Positions 8,191-19,095 are shown, counted from the stretch's first letter. The stretch: 34,494 nt of DNA from Mesotaenium endlicherianum (GCA_009602735.1 WELA01011855.1:9903-44396); one strand, 5' to 3'. The notes: a model not told the origin generated them from the sequence alone. A program made the numbers and translations.

Positions 8191-11136
8191 CACCGTCCCG
8201 GACAGCGGGGAACGGTCCCGGTTGGATAGGTAACCGACCGTGAACAGTTTATCACCTTTGATGTATGGTTCCAGGAAGGAGACATTAAAGACCGGGTGAC
8301 CCTTGTAGTCAGCTGACATGTTCAGTTTGTAAGCATTCTGACCGACACGACGTACCACCAAATATGGACCGACCCAGACAGGGCCAAGCTTTTTCTTGAC
8401 CACACCAGGGAGGTACAGGTGCTGAGAATGCAGTTTGACTAAATCGCCCTCAGAAAATGTCAGCTCCCGACGGTGTTGATTAGCGTATTTTTGTTGGTTT
8501 TCTTGGGCTTTGTGCAGGTTTTGTTGGACTTCTGACAGGGTGTCAGCAAACTCCTGAGTTAACTGGAGGGAGACCGGGTTGTCAATCCCTTCCGGGTGAG
8601 TTAAAGATTCCCCTAGCACATCTAGAGGAGACTTAGGGACTCTACCCAGGCTGAGTTCAAAAGGAGTTTTGCCCGTTGACGCGTGCACCGCACTGTTGAC
8701 CGCAAACTGAATTTGAGGCAACAGGTCATCTCAATTATCTTGTTTTTGGTTAATATATGCTCTCAGCACCTCCTTCAGAACTCGATTTGGTCTTTCAGTC
8801 TGCCCATCAGTCTGAGGGTGGTTTGCTGTGCTGAGCAGCTGTTTGACTCCCATTAACCCCATTAAAGCTCTCCAGAACTTAGAGGTGAATTTTGAGTCTC
8901 TGTCTGAGATGATATTAGAAGGGAGTCCATGTTGGCATACTACATGGCTGTAGAACTGTCTCGCTGTTTCGAGTGCAGTCACTTTGACAGTTGTGGGGAT
9001 AACAATCACCATTTCTGTTAGTTTATCCACGACTACCAGTATTGAATCATGCCCATTAGCAGTTCTTGGTAGTGCGACCACCCAGTCCATGGATATAGTT
9101 TCCCAGCGTCCAGCTGGGATGGGCAGTGGTTGAAGGAGACCTCCGGGTGGTGTGTGCCGAGACTTATTTCTTTGACACTGGTCACAGGACTTGACATATT
9201 TCAAGACCTCCCGGGGTAACCCCTCCCAATGATAATGTTTTGCCAGTTTGCCAACAGTTTTGGCCTGCCCCAAATGTCCACCCAGGATACTGTCATGAGC
9301 TTGACTCAGTAAGAGAGACCTTATTTCCAAGTTATTAGGAATGACCAGCTTCAGCCTGCCTGAAGTGGTTTCAGTCACCCATACCCCTCCCTTAAGCTTA
9401 TACCCGAGTGTAGTAGCACGACACATACCAGTAGTGGGGCTGGGTTCAAATGTTAGGTCAGAAAGGTAGGCTTTCCTAAGTTGTTCAAGGAAGGACTTTT
9501 TCACCTTTAGTGAAGTGAGTGCACACAGGACTTTATCTACAGCATGCTGACTAAAGTTCCTTTCTTGCAAGTCAGGTCTTCTAGAGAGTGCATCAGCAGG
9601 ATTCAACTTCCCTGGTTTGTAGTCGATCTGGACTTGGAACTGCTCCAGCATCTGGCTCCAGCGGTTCTCCCTCCTCGACAGCTTGGACTTCTTCTGAAAG
9701 TGGGTCAGAGCTAGATGATCTGTAATCACCTTAAAAGCTTTACCATGTAAGTATGCTCTCCACTGTTTGAGCACATGAATGATAGCTAGCAGCTCCTTAT
9801 CATGCACTGAGTAATTAACCTCTGCTGGATTAAATTTCATAGACTCGTACAACACAGGGTGCCACTCCTGCCGTACCTTACCAGCCTTTGTGGTCTTGTC
9901 AGCAGGCTGCAACAATATAGCACCCATGGCAAAGTCAGAGGCATCAGTGACCACCTGCACGGGTTTGCTGGGGTTATACACGGCTAGCACTGGGGCAGAA
10001 GAAAGGGCCTCTTGAAGGGTTTGGAAGGCAGCCTGCTGCTCTTCCCCCCACACATACCTTATGTCTTTCTTAGTAAGGTCAGTCAGTTTACTGGCCTTTG
10101 TGGAATAATTCTCAATAAATCTCCTATAGTAGTTAGCCAACCCGAGGAAGGATCTAACTTCAGAGACAGACTGTGGTACTGGCCAGTCCCTTATGGTCTG
10201 GACTTTCTTAGGATCCACACTGATGCCCTCTTTACTGACAACGTGGCCTAAGAATTCATTACTTTCCTTAAAGAAATCTCACTTGCTCATTTTAGCATAT
10301 AAGTGATTTTCCCTCAGAGTGTCCAGGACAGTCTTTAAGTGTTCAATGTGCTGAGCTTCATCTTTAGAGAAAATTAAAATATCATCCAGGAAAACTTGCA
10401 CAAACTTATCCAAATAAGGTCTGAAAATGTCATTCATAGCACCCAGGAAGGTAGCAGGAGCATTAGTCAGTCCAAATGGCATCACGTTGAACTCATAGTG
10501 TCCATAACGTGTGCGGAAGGCAGTCTTGTGTTCATCCCCCTCAGCAATTCTGATTTGATGATAACCACTCTTGAGATCTATCTTACTGAACACCTTAGCG
10601 CCAGACAGGGTATCAAGCAAGTCCTCGATTCTGGGTAAAGCATACTTGTTCTATACTGTAATTCTGTTCAGGGCTCTGTAATCCACACATCTCCGCATAC
10701 TGCCATCCTTTCTCTTCACAAATAGGATGGGTGCGCCGTACGGTGATTTACTGGGAGAAATATAACCATTTTCCTTAAGCTCTGCAATCTGTGTTTTCAA
10801 CTCCTCGCTCTCCACATAAGACAAGCCATAAGTGCATTGCTAGGGTGGCTGACTCCCAGGTAATAAATCAATCCTATGATCTACTTCCCTCTTAGGGGGT
10901 AGTCTCGGAGGCATATTAAACACATCCGTGTACTGAGCAACAATCTTCGCAGCAGTAGGGTGCTCCGGAGGGCTTACCTTTTTCTCAACCACTTCTTCAG
11001 GTTGAGGAGGTACCTCTCTTAGCAGCAGACAGAACATTCTGTCTTCCTTCTGGTTCCAGCTTTTGACGAACTCCATTGCATTCAGCAACTTGCACCTTCT
11101 GGAAGCCTCTTCTTTTCCTTCATTTGCCATCCACAC
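8158..11136 (-). pseudogene. pol: Element C reverse transcriptase, RNase H and integrase
   Basis: One frame with four in-frame stops: 10840-10842 TAG, 10651-10653 TAG, 10279-10281 TGA and 8731-8733 TGA. RT motifs: [49 protein letters not shown] and the catalytic FLDD (10381-10392). RNase [48 protein letters not shown]. Integrase: [10 protein letters not shown] ... CDQCQRNK zinc region, [18 protein letters not shown] and [10 protein letters not shown] for the D, D and E, then a GPYLVVRRVGQNAYKL stretch. Catalytic residues are intact. Stops 2 to 4 each sit where one base change from a usual codon would explain them (for example ITV-stop-NKY, K-stop-DFFK, QDN-stop-DDLLPQ). Decay is therefore point-like. 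Confidence 0.92.
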
Positions 11137-11885
11137 AGGACAAGAGGAAGAGCACTGGTGGGTGCCAAGTCAGTCTGCCCATCACTGGCTCCTCTCACTT
11201 TAACTGTACCTCTGCTCCAACACACTTCAGCTTGATGTCTATTAAGCCAGGACCTGCCTAGCACGAGATCATAAAAGCCAGTGTTGAGTACCTCAAATGT
11301 AAGCGTTTCAGTTAGAACTGCAATGCCAGAACCTAACTGGACCTCAATAGGCTTGGTTATAACTCCTCCCGGGATACTTGAGGCATCTCCAAGGAATATT
11401 TTTCTATTCCCTTGGGTGACAGTAGGCAGCCTTAGCCGCTTAACTAAGTCCTTGTGGATAAAAGTATGTGACGCCCCTCCGTCAACAAATGCCCTCACCT
11501 TCCTACCTGCAATCATGCAATGCAGTAGGATAGGGGGGACTGTCTTTTCCTGACTTTCGCATTGTTCTCCTGACGTAGCAAAGAAATGTTGGACATCAGG
11601 TGGAACAAGAGCATCCAGAGTGTGCACTCTCTGGACGTCTATATTGCTGATGGTCTCCTTTATCTGGTTGTCAGGCATGCATAGTGAATCCAGTTCAGCA
11701 GGACCCATAATACCTGCTACGAGGGCAGCTAGTGACGACTCACTATCTCTAGCATCGTCACAGTCAGTAGACTGGATTACTGACTGTTGCTGTCTTTTAA
11801 AGGCTGGTTGTTTCTCTCGACTTTTGGGAGGTGCTTGACTGGACACTGCTCTCTGAAGTGACCTGGCTGCTGGCAATGAAAGCAA
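11082..11885 (-). CDS. pro: Element C aspartic protease region
   Basis: Retropepsin-type protease that cuts the gag-pol polyprotein. The catalytic motif is AFVDGGASHTFI, with Gly in the second place of the usual D-S/T-G triad; a later ILG-type segment is VLGRSWLNRHQ. Both are typical of this gypsy group. The frame overlaps the end of gag by about 109 bases and lies in the -1 frame relative to it, so translation probably comes from programmed frameshifting; the listed start is only where the frame opens. The frame ends at 11082 while RT continues in the next frame, overlapping 11136-11082; that second change may be a mutation. Confidence 0.85.
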   Translation of the reverse strand: MLSLPAARSLQRAVSSQAPPKSREKQPAFKRQQQSVIQSTDCDDARDSESSLAALVAGIMGPAELDSLCMPDNQIKETISNIDVQRVHTLDALVPPDVQHFFATSGEQCESQEKTVPPILLHCMIAGRKVRAFVDGGASHTFIHKDLVKRLRLPTVTQGNRKIFLGDASSIPGGVITKPIEVQLGSGIAVLTETLTFEVLNTGFYDLVLGRSWLNRHQAEVCWSRGTVKVRGASDGQTDLAPTSALPLVLCGWQMKEKKRLPEGASC

Positions 11886-13255
11886 ATTGATTTTGCTGAG
11901 GCTGGTCTCGGCTTAGTCCTACCACCACCTCTTCCATAGCCGCCTCGAGAGAAACCACCTCTACCTCTAGACTGTTTGGCATTATACTCATACTCATATC
12001 CATCACCCTGATCATCCTCAACTTGGTCTCCTTCAATTGCATTGTAGGAACCGTGGGGCTTTTTGACAACCTTGGACACCAAAGCATTACTCTGGCGCTT
12101 GTGATTGAACTGTTGCTGATCCCAGGCATCAGCATCCTGGATCAAGTCAGCTAGTTTCTCATACTTCTTCTCAGCGAAATGACCAGAGACTTTGGATTTC
12201 AAGCCATACCTGAAGTATGCTATCCTATACCGTTCTGGCGAATCTGGCTGCTTCATCATGTTCTCTTGGAACTTTTGGGCAAACTCAGCAACCAAAGTGG
12301 TCTGCTTCAGTGTCAGGGAGATCATCGCATAGATAGCTTTCTCCTGCTGGTTGATGACATCAAACTTCTCATGCAACTTCTCGACAAACTCTTCCCACGT
12401 ACGGTCACCGAGTTGCCGAGCCTTACGCTCTCCTTTCCAGTAAAGCCACCAGTCTGCGGCACTGCCTTTCAGTAGCGCACCGGTGTGCCTGACCTTCTCG
12501 TAATCTTGCAGTTCTGGGTAGTTCTCCAGCCACTGCTCAACATCCGCAAAAAACTTGATCAGGTAATATTTCCTGTTTCCCTCAGGATCATATTCCTGGG
12601 GAGGTTTCGGCTTGGGCTTACTAGGCCCTCGGCCACCACCACTAGTGGTTTGAGACCCCAGTTGGTCTCTGTCCCGCAGTAGGGACATTATGATTCTTTT
12701 GTCCTCCTGCTGGGACTGATACATGGTCGCCATTTGCGAATGCATCTGAACGAACAATGCTCCCAAGTCTACACTCTGGAGTGGTAGTCAAGCAAATGCA
12801 GCAGCAGCATTAGCATCTACTTGCTGAGTCGTGTCCTCAACAGTCCCTCTCGCTCCTGCAGCAGCAATTCCTGCCGCATTCAGCCGGTCACGTATTTGAC
12901 CTAGGGGTACATTGAGTTGTACAGCAGGAGGTGGGTTCAGATCATTGGCCCTTGATGCCATAAGTTCTTCAATAGTGCGCTCGTCAGCTGGCTGTCCTTC
13001 CCTTTTTTTTGTATCTTCAGCGGCCTTTGCTAATAGTTCAGCTTCTAATCTGGCTCTCTCCTCCTCAGCTTGCTGTGCTACGACTGCGGCAATAGCAGCT
13101 GCCTCATCTGCAACCTCTCTAGCAGCAGTATCTGCCATTGCTTCAGAATAGGTACGGGTTCCCGCTACATGGCTTTCTGCCTGGTGTTCGACATTCTCGT
13201 TATCCTGGTTCTCCATATCTCGGGAGTTGCTAGTTTGAGACCTTGTCCTTACCAT
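11777..13255 (-). pseudogene. gag: Element C gag, one in-frame stop
   Basis: Starts at ATG 13255, 22 bases past the primer site. The first 155 codons are Ala/Glu-rich and end in TGA at 12788-12790. The same frame continues to 11777, with about 493 codons in all. After the stop come MHSQMATMYQSQQEDKR (coiled-coil-like), a capsid region (KYYLIKFFADVEQWLENY, AADWWLYWKGERKA, TWEEFVEKLHEKF, VAEFAQKFQENMM), an Arg/Gly-rich run (SRGRGGFSRGGYGRGGG) and an intact zinc knuckle C-x2-C-x4-H-x4-C at 11843-11884 (CFHCQQPGHFREQC). The knuckle binds the RNA for packaging. Only the TGA prevents full translation, so the gene was lost recently or the stop is read through. Confidence 0.9.
11795..11828 (-). promoter_or_regulatory. 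Two candidate -1 frameshift heptamers at the C gag/protease overlap
   Basis: On the element strand, C CCA AAA at 11828-11822 and T TTA AAA at 11801-11795. Both fit X XXY YYZ in the gag frame. The protease frame is exactly -1 relative to gag and open across both sites. The gag stop follows at 11777-11779, six codons after the second heptamer. No downstream pseudoknot was tested. Confidence 0.55.
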
Positions 13256-13276
13256 ACAAAGAAGACTGTGATAACT

Positions 13277-13288
13277 GCTCCAATACCA
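13277..13288 (-). other. Element C primer binding site
   Basis: On the element strand TGGTATTGGAGC, two bases after the 5' LTR. It matches the plant-type initiator-tRNA-Met site TGGTATCAGAGC at 10 of 12 bases. It sets the element's orientation. Confidence 0.75.
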
Positions 13289-13289
13289 C

Positions 13290-14056
13290 TGAAATGAATC
13301 GACTTACCAAATAGGCGATTATCAATTAATAAAGATNTCAATTAATAAAGATCTTTATATCAACAAGTAATCTTTATGGTAGTTTTCGTTAACTGGTTAA
13401 ACGGCAAAGGACAACACACTAGCAGTGAACAACACTCGCAAATCAAATGCGAGTAAACTAGCATCAATAATGCAATCAGTAAACTCATACATAAGCAAGG
13501 TTAGAAGACAGTGCGTATCAATGACGTCTCGCCTTGGATTCAGATCTCTCTCAGTAAGCTGTACAAGAGAGTTGGCCTCGTTTCCAAAATGCCGAACTCG
13601 AGAGCAATGCCTAGCATATGTACATGGAATGACTTTACTGTTCAACGGCCAGTGCGATGGCACCGCCTACCCGGGAGTTAACCACGTTGGTAGGACCTCG
13701 GTTAACCAAATCCACCGCCATCTCCCATCATCCCNNNNNNNNNNNNNNNNNNNNNNNNNNNNNNNNNNNNNNNNNNNNNNNNNNNNNNNNNNNNNNNNNN
13801 NNNNNNNNNNNNNNNNNNNNNNNNNNNNNNNNNNNNNNNNNNNNNNNNNNNNNNNNNNNNNNNNNNNNNNNNNNNNNNNNNNNNNNNNNNNNNNNNNNNN
13901 NNNNNNNNNNNNCCTGCTACTTCCGGCCGAGTCATTAAACTGATATTAAAAATAAAGTCCAGCAGGCTGATCATTATCTAGAGTTCAGCAGGCTGAACTT
14001 ATTTAACTATATTATTTAAATGAATATTATGTCAACCAATATACTGATTCATTACA
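13290..14056 (-). repeat. Element C 5' LTR (right copy), containing a gap
   Basis: Partner of 5196-5914, ending GATTCATTACA before the target copy CCCTA (14057-14061). A single n at 13337 sits between two copies of TCAATTAATAAAGAT (13322-13336 and 13338-13352) that are single in the left LTR, a likely contig-joining artefact. 13735-13912 is unknown sequence. Confidence 0.92.
13735..13912. other. Assembly gap (178 N) inside the C LTR
   Basis: Run of N. The equivalent stretch of the left LTR (5623-5770) is 148 bases, so the gap length is probably an estimate. Confidence 0.98.
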
Positions 14057-14061
14057 CCCTA

Positions 14062-15660
14062 TTCCAACACCGGACGCATCGGCGACGACCTCGTAAGGCA
14101 AGTCGGGATCGGCTAATGAAAGAAGTGGCGCATTTGTGAGTGCATACTTAATGCGCTCAAACGCATGTTGCGTATTCTCATCCCAAATGAACGTCTTATC
14201 TTTCCTTGTCAGAGCAGTGAGTGGCGCGGCCATCACTGAATAACCTTGCATAAACTTACAAAAGTAGTTAGCAAACCCGAGGAATGAACGTATAGTATGT
14301 ATATCGGTTGGGACAGGCCAGTCAGCGACACACGCTATCTTGGTTGGGTCAGGGCGCACCCCTTTCGAACCCACTATATGTCCCAGGTACAACAGTTCAT
14401 CCTTTAGGAAGGAACATTTCTTGAGCTTAGCGTACAGCTGCTGCTCACAAAGGATTTGCAACACCAACTCGAGGTGCTTGTAATGCTCGTCCCTGTTCTT
14501 TGAGTAGACGAGGATATCGTCGAGGTAAACCTGGACGAATTTCCCCAAGTAAGGTCTAAACAAATCGTTCATGGTACTTTGGAATGTCGCTGGTGCATTG
14601 GTAAGTCCGAAACTTAGGACTTTGTATTGGAAATGCCCAATAGGCGTTCGAAACGCTGTTTTGGGGACATCCTCTGGTGTGATACGACTTTAATGATAGC
14701 CTTGGGCTAAATCAAGCGAGGAGATCACGCATGCCCCCTGCAGCAAATCAAACAAATCATCAATGCGAGGCAACGAATAGCGGTTCTTGACCGTTATGTT
14801 GTTCAGCGCACGATGATCAATGCACATTCTAAGCGTCCCATCTTTCTTTTGGACAAAGAGGATGGGGGCCCCAAATGGAGAAGAGCTCGGCTCAATCCAG
14901 CCTTTCTCCAGCAAGTCGCTAATTTGATCTTTCATCTCGGTCATTTCCAACGGACTTAGGCGATAAATCGGTCGCCAAGTCGGTTGAGAATCGGGAACGA
15001 GAGGGATGGTATGTCCAATACCCCTATCAGGCGGAAGCCCGGCTGGTATTTCAGTTGGAAACACTGACTTATACTTTTGCAAAAGAGCAAAAAGGTCGGC
15101 TCTGAGTGTTTCTTCATGACTTGTAATGTCCAACATCGGTTCTTGCGTAAAGAGCGTAGCTGAAGTTGCTGGAGAATCGAGTCTCAATAATCCAAAGAAA
15201 ACATTATGACCGTGCTTTGCCAAATGTTGCGCTTGCTTTATGGACAATAGAAGAGTCTTCGAAGGACTTTCCAAGGCCATATCGGGCTTAAGAGACTGAA
15301 GAGAAATCTTCCTGGTCCCCTTGCGTACAATGCATGTCTTTTGACTGAAGTCAAGCAATGCACTTGTTTGCGTAAGCCAATCATTACCCAAAACTGCGTC
15401 GATTTCCATGCGGCAATTCAGTTACGTAGAATTGTACACGCCCATGGAAGGACTGCACGCTGAGCGGTAATTAAAGCATTTCAGTAATGCAAGCTAACGA
15501 GCCATCGCCAAGGCGAAGAGTCTCGTCCTTGAGTATTGGAAACGACTTCATCCCTTGTGCACCCCTTGTGCAAAACGTGCACTAATGAAGCTTACTGACG
15601 CGCCTGAATCAATGACTGTAAAGCATACTTTACCTGAAACTTTCGTTTCAAATGTCATAC
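14062..15660 (-). pseudogene. pol: Element B protease and reverse transcriptase (N-part of pol)
   Basis: Protease: the element strand around 15616-15590 encodes VIDSGASVSFIS, a normal D-S-G triad, in a frame that stops shortly after, so an indel lies near 15555; AVLGNDWL (near 15390) is the later conserved segment. RT in the frame from 15409: [58 protein letters not shown], then a TAA at 14690-14692 where Gln is usual, LTNAPATF, and the catalytic YLDD (14516-14527). RNase H starts with VVADASGVGIG and is then cut by the element C insertion at 14056. The catalytic residues survive, but stop and indel break the gene. Confidence 0.92.
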
Positions 15661-16748
15661 TTCATCCCAAAGAAGCATTATGCATCACCAGCAACGTCCT
15701 TGCCTTGAGAGGAATGTGGGAAATATGGAGGTCCTTTACCAAAATCCCATTTTGCAGCTGTCCTTGCGCGAAACCAAGTAATCGGGTCAAAGTACGCGCG
15801 AATATGTGTGAATGCAGCAATATATATTGGTGCAAGACACTTGTGCATTTTCCGTGAGCGAGATAAGTGTTCGTAACACTTGGCAAGGTTAGGATCATGC
15901 GGCTGAAAGAACATGGTATCATGGATGCACTCGAGTTCCAAGAACTCAGCAAAGCTCAACACTGGCATACAAATATATTTGTTTCGAAGTATATTTATAT
16001 CGGGTATGCTTGAGTGAACAAGGATTCTTGGGGCTTGCGCGCAAACTCCTAGAATTTCCTGCTCACTAAGTCGTGTTGTCAAAAGCTAGACAATAGCTAT
16101 TTATCACAAATAAGGGCAGCGAATATAATTGACGCTAGCATTTATGCAGTGGCCGCAATAATGGTCGCTTGACCGATCACGGTACAAATCCCTGTCAAAG
16201 AGATGCTCGAAAAGACTAACACGGTGGTTAGACCACATGTAATCAACATACCTACGATATGTTGTGTATCCACGAACGGGCGTGGGCGGACGGACAAAAC
16301 CCGAACGGTTGCGGAAACGAGGACTATACACATTTTGATAGTCCTCTAGGGTGGGTTGGTCGCGCAATTCCATCCAATGCCCATAATTGTTCCACATGTG
16401 GTAGTAGTGCTCATATTCAAAAAACGGCAAGGAATCAATGACATCTGGCCGTTCACGAGGCGCACGAGGCGACGGTGTCCGGCCACGTGGAGAGCGAGAG
16501 CGGGAAGGTTCGGGTTGGTGGTTCCGAGGCTCGGCGGGGGTGGGAGGTGTGGGTGACGAGCGTTCCGGCCAAAGGATCTCGTACAATCGATGATCGACGG
16601 GCGACGAGCGCTGTGAGCCGGGCGGAGCCATAGGTAAATAAGTCGGCGACGGCCGAGTCGGCGCCGAGGCAACACGCGGCGAGACGCGAGGCCGGCGGGA
16701 TGAGTTGTCGTCGATGTAGATGATTTTGATCCGACGACCGCGAGCCAT
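15661..16748 (-). pseudogene. Element B gag-position ORFs, atypical
   Basis: A 214-codon ORF starts at ATG 16748 and ends at 16104; the same frame is open again from 16082 to 15678 after several clustered stops. The first part is Pro/Arg/Ser-rich (SRSRSPRGRTPSPRAPRERP), followed by an aromatic region (EYEHYYHMWNNYGHWMEL). The end has Cys and His (HYCGHCINASVNYIRC), but not the C-x2-C-x4-H-x4-C knuckle. By position, between primer site and protease, this should be gag. I see no clear capsid or knuckle signature, so it may be diverged or rearranged. Only about 1.1 kb is available, which is short for gag. Confidence 0.6.
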
Positions 16749-16886
16749 GGCAAACTGGAAACGAATCGGGGGTGAATCTATGCAGAATCAAGAAATCGGT
16801 TAGATTCGACGACAGAATCCGGCAGAAAATGCGACAGATTTTCTGACCAAAATAAAAAAACAAATTCCTTGGAGAAACCGAGATCG

Positions 16887-16898
16887 GCTCCGATACCA
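16887..16898 (-). other. Element B primer binding site
   Basis: On the element strand TGGTATCGGAGC, one base after the 5' LTR. It differs at one position from the plant-type initiator-tRNA-Met site TGGTATCAGAGC. Confidence 0.85.
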
Positions 16899-16899
16899 A

Positions 16900-17841
16900 T
16901 GTGACGTTTCTGCTTTTTGAGAGGATCTTTCCTCGGTATTCAAGGAATATTTAATTCAAGTGGGAGGAAAATCTGTATACTTGTGGAAATTGACGAATAC
17001 TCGAAAGAGCGAAAGTGAAAACTAACGTAGAATGTGTGCTTGTGAGAGTTGCACTCACAATAACTCTGCGAGTATTTATACCTGCACAACATGAGGCACT
17101 GGAGTGCTTCGAGTCACCACCTAGGGCACTGGTTCATGTTCAACGAAAACGGTCGAAGGGACGTGTCCCATTTGGCCGAATGCTCGAAACGCGCAGTTGG
17201 CCGTTTGGAGACTTTTCGACGATTTTCGAAAAACCGTTTCGCGCCAAACAGGCGTTTTCGCGTTCTCGCGACTTTTCGAAAAAGTCCCGATTGATCGCGG
17301 AGTCGCGTACACATGCTTTCGTCATGAACCGGTAGTTTAAAAAGCTACTTTGGCCAATCGGTTAGGTGTGAACGTTTCAAACGAAAGTTGCGGATTCGAA
17401 TCCGCTCGGATGCAAAGCGACTTTGCATATTTCGTTTCGTTTGACTTTACGATTGTTTGTTCGTACTAATAATACGACAGTTTCTTCGTTTTACGACTAG
17501 TTGTAATCCGAAATCTGTGATTGTCCAATATTCGTAATAATGACAATCAAAATAACTTAATCAAACAATGATTAATAAAATTATCATCTCATAATTATTC
17601 AAAGTAACTTTATGAATAATTATGTCGTACTTTTGCGAAGTAGTCGAATTACGTTACGACGCTTTTTGCAATAGTATCTCGGTCGTTTTGCCATTCGACC
17701 AGGAATTAATCGGCACACGTGTGTGGCGAATAATTCAATGTGATGCAATCATTTATCAAATAACTTATGATAAATAGTATAACGTATTTTAGGTAATTGG
17801 GAAAACGTCCCAAACACGCCTAAAAAGCTCAAATCGTTACA
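16900..17841 (-). repeat. Element B 5' LTR (right copy)
   Basis: Plus-strand TGTGACG to CGTTACA, 942 bp, followed by the target copy ACGCC (17842-17846). Aligns along its whole length with 2059-2998 at a few percent difference by eye. The A-box-like TGGCCAATCGG is at 17351-17361. The B-box site reads GATTCGAATCC (17393-17403) within a 16-bp palindrome GCGGATTCGAATCCGC. Confidence 0.95.
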
Positions 17842-17846
17842 ACGCC

Positions 17847-19095
17847 CCTGCCAGCTGTTCGCGTCCCGCTCAAACACCCGCCGATAGCGGACGGGAGCGA
17901 CCAAACAGGCTGATCGCTGGTAGACGCCCATTTGACGCAGCCCAGCCGGCCGGTGACACAGGCCGTCAAGACAACGAGCCGGAACTAGCGCCAGCGCAGC
18001 CAGCACAAACGCGGGCTACGACCCTGGCCTGCACTGCTCTGCTGTCAACAGCAGGGCCGACCATGGCCGGCCTAGCAACAGCTGGCGTTCCCCTTTGAAT
18101 TTGCCAAACGGCTGCGCAGGCCGCGATGACCCTTGGCGTCCATACCTCGCACTCGTGCGCAGATCTGCGCACAAGTGAACGGCATGAGCACAGCCGCCTG
18201 CTGCTGGCTGCTAGCGGCAGGTTCCAGCAGCTGTCGCTATGTGGCGTGCCCTTGACATTTGAGACGCCACGCGCCAACTCTGGCATCACCACCCGTAGCC
18301 GTGCGCCAGGGACGGCGTTGCAAAGTCCGTTCCAGCGTCTCGACCACCTCGTCACAGTTGCGACAGGCCGCGCAGCCACGCACAGCAGCCACTCCCATGT
18401 GTCGCCACTTGGCGCGCGCTCATGGCTCAAAACCCCCGGCGTACGGCCGGCAGAGAAGGGCAACATCGCCCGTCGGGGGGGGTCATCTCTGACCTCGCTG
18501 TGCGGCGTGTTCGTCATGGAGCCACCTGACAGCTCGCACGCGACATCGCTCAGGTAGGGTTGGCTGCGCACAAAACCCCGGCGTGCACACAGTCTGCTCT
18601 GCCGAGGCTGCGCCGGGCCCGCTCGCGCGCAAGCGGGCCCCTCGAGCATCACACGGGGCATTCGCAGCCAATTGCGCCGACGGATTGGCAGCCCGGCTAG
18701 TTCGCCTCAGAGGCGGCCCAAGAGCGCCACTTGGCGATCTCGCAGAGGCCGTACAGGCCCCTGCAGCTGTACCAGCGCCATTGCCGATTCCCACGGAGGT
18801 GCCGACTTCCGCTAGAGCATTTGTGTTGCCGTCAGAGGCTGCGCCGGCAGTGGCGTCAATTGCGCCAAGGACGGCGGCCGCGCCATTTGAGGCCTTGGTC
18901 TGCTGCGCACGAACGCGGCCTATTGGCGGTGTTCCAGCAGTTCACAGTACGCCTCGCAAGCGTACTCTCGTGCCAGCCGCCGGGCGATCCGCGGCCGCGC
19001 GCAAGCCCAACGGTCCAGACTAGGGACGTCGTACGGAGGAGACCCCGCGCCTGCCCCGCTCTTTCCGCGTCCTAGACCCGCCAGCAGAGCCCGTC
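17847..19095 (+). pseudogene. Element A gag-to-protease spacer, right part
   Basis: Resumption of element A after the B insertion. It is strongly GC-rich. Long open stretches exist in several frames on both strands, a side effect of base composition. In the frame that leads to the protease (18583 onward) the product is Ala/Pro/Arg-rich and low complexity, with a TAG at 19021-19023. No domain is recognisable. It probably encodes a disordered linker upstream of the protease. Confidence 0.5.

Larger units (their letters stand above)
5196..14056 (-). mobile_element. Element C: Ty3/gypsy chromovirus with an extra 3' ORF, nested in B
   Basis: LTRs at 5196-5914 and 13290-14056, flanked by CCCTA on both sides. 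Minus-strand order from right: 5' LTR, primer site (13277-13288), gag (13255-11777), protease (11885-11082), RT-RNase H-integrase (about 11136-8158), chromodomain (to 7994), spacer with two polypurine-like 12-mers, extra ORF (7667-6000), polypurine tract (5917-5928), 3' LTR. Gag has one stop, RT to integrase has four stops, and the chromodomain is frameshifted. The extra ORF is uninterrupted. The total of about 8.86 kb is long for a simple chromovirus, and the extra ORF region accounts for the excess. LTR copies differ by a few percent by eye, so insertion is not very recent. Confidence 0.95.
2059..17841 (-). mobile_element. Element B: Ty3/gypsy chromovirus, nested in A and split by C
   Basis: Two ~940-bp LTRs (2059-2998 and 16900-17841) bound the element and are flanked by the ACGCC duplication. 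All coding regions read on the minus strand, so the right LTR is the 5' LTR. Order from right to left: 5' LTR, primer site (16887-16898), gag-position ORFs, protease, RT, RNase H (split by C at 5196-14056), integrase, chromodomain, polypurine tract (2999-3010), 3' LTR. Without C and its extra target copy it is about 6.9 kb. Pol was one frame: C plus its duplicated target is 8,866 bp, which exactly restores RT-to-RNase H register. In-frame stops at 14690 and 4768 and a frameshift near 4190 make it non-autonomous now. Confidence 0.95.

Noticed and set aside
11082..11136. A second programmed frameshift between protease and RT of C
   Set aside because: The frame also changes by -1, but I could not find a convincing heptamer; a plain indel is simpler in this decayed element.
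18126..18794. Long overlapping ORFs on both strands
   Set aside because: High GC lowers stop frequency; the products are Ala/Arg/Pro-rich without motifs, and the element A frame offers a simpler reading.
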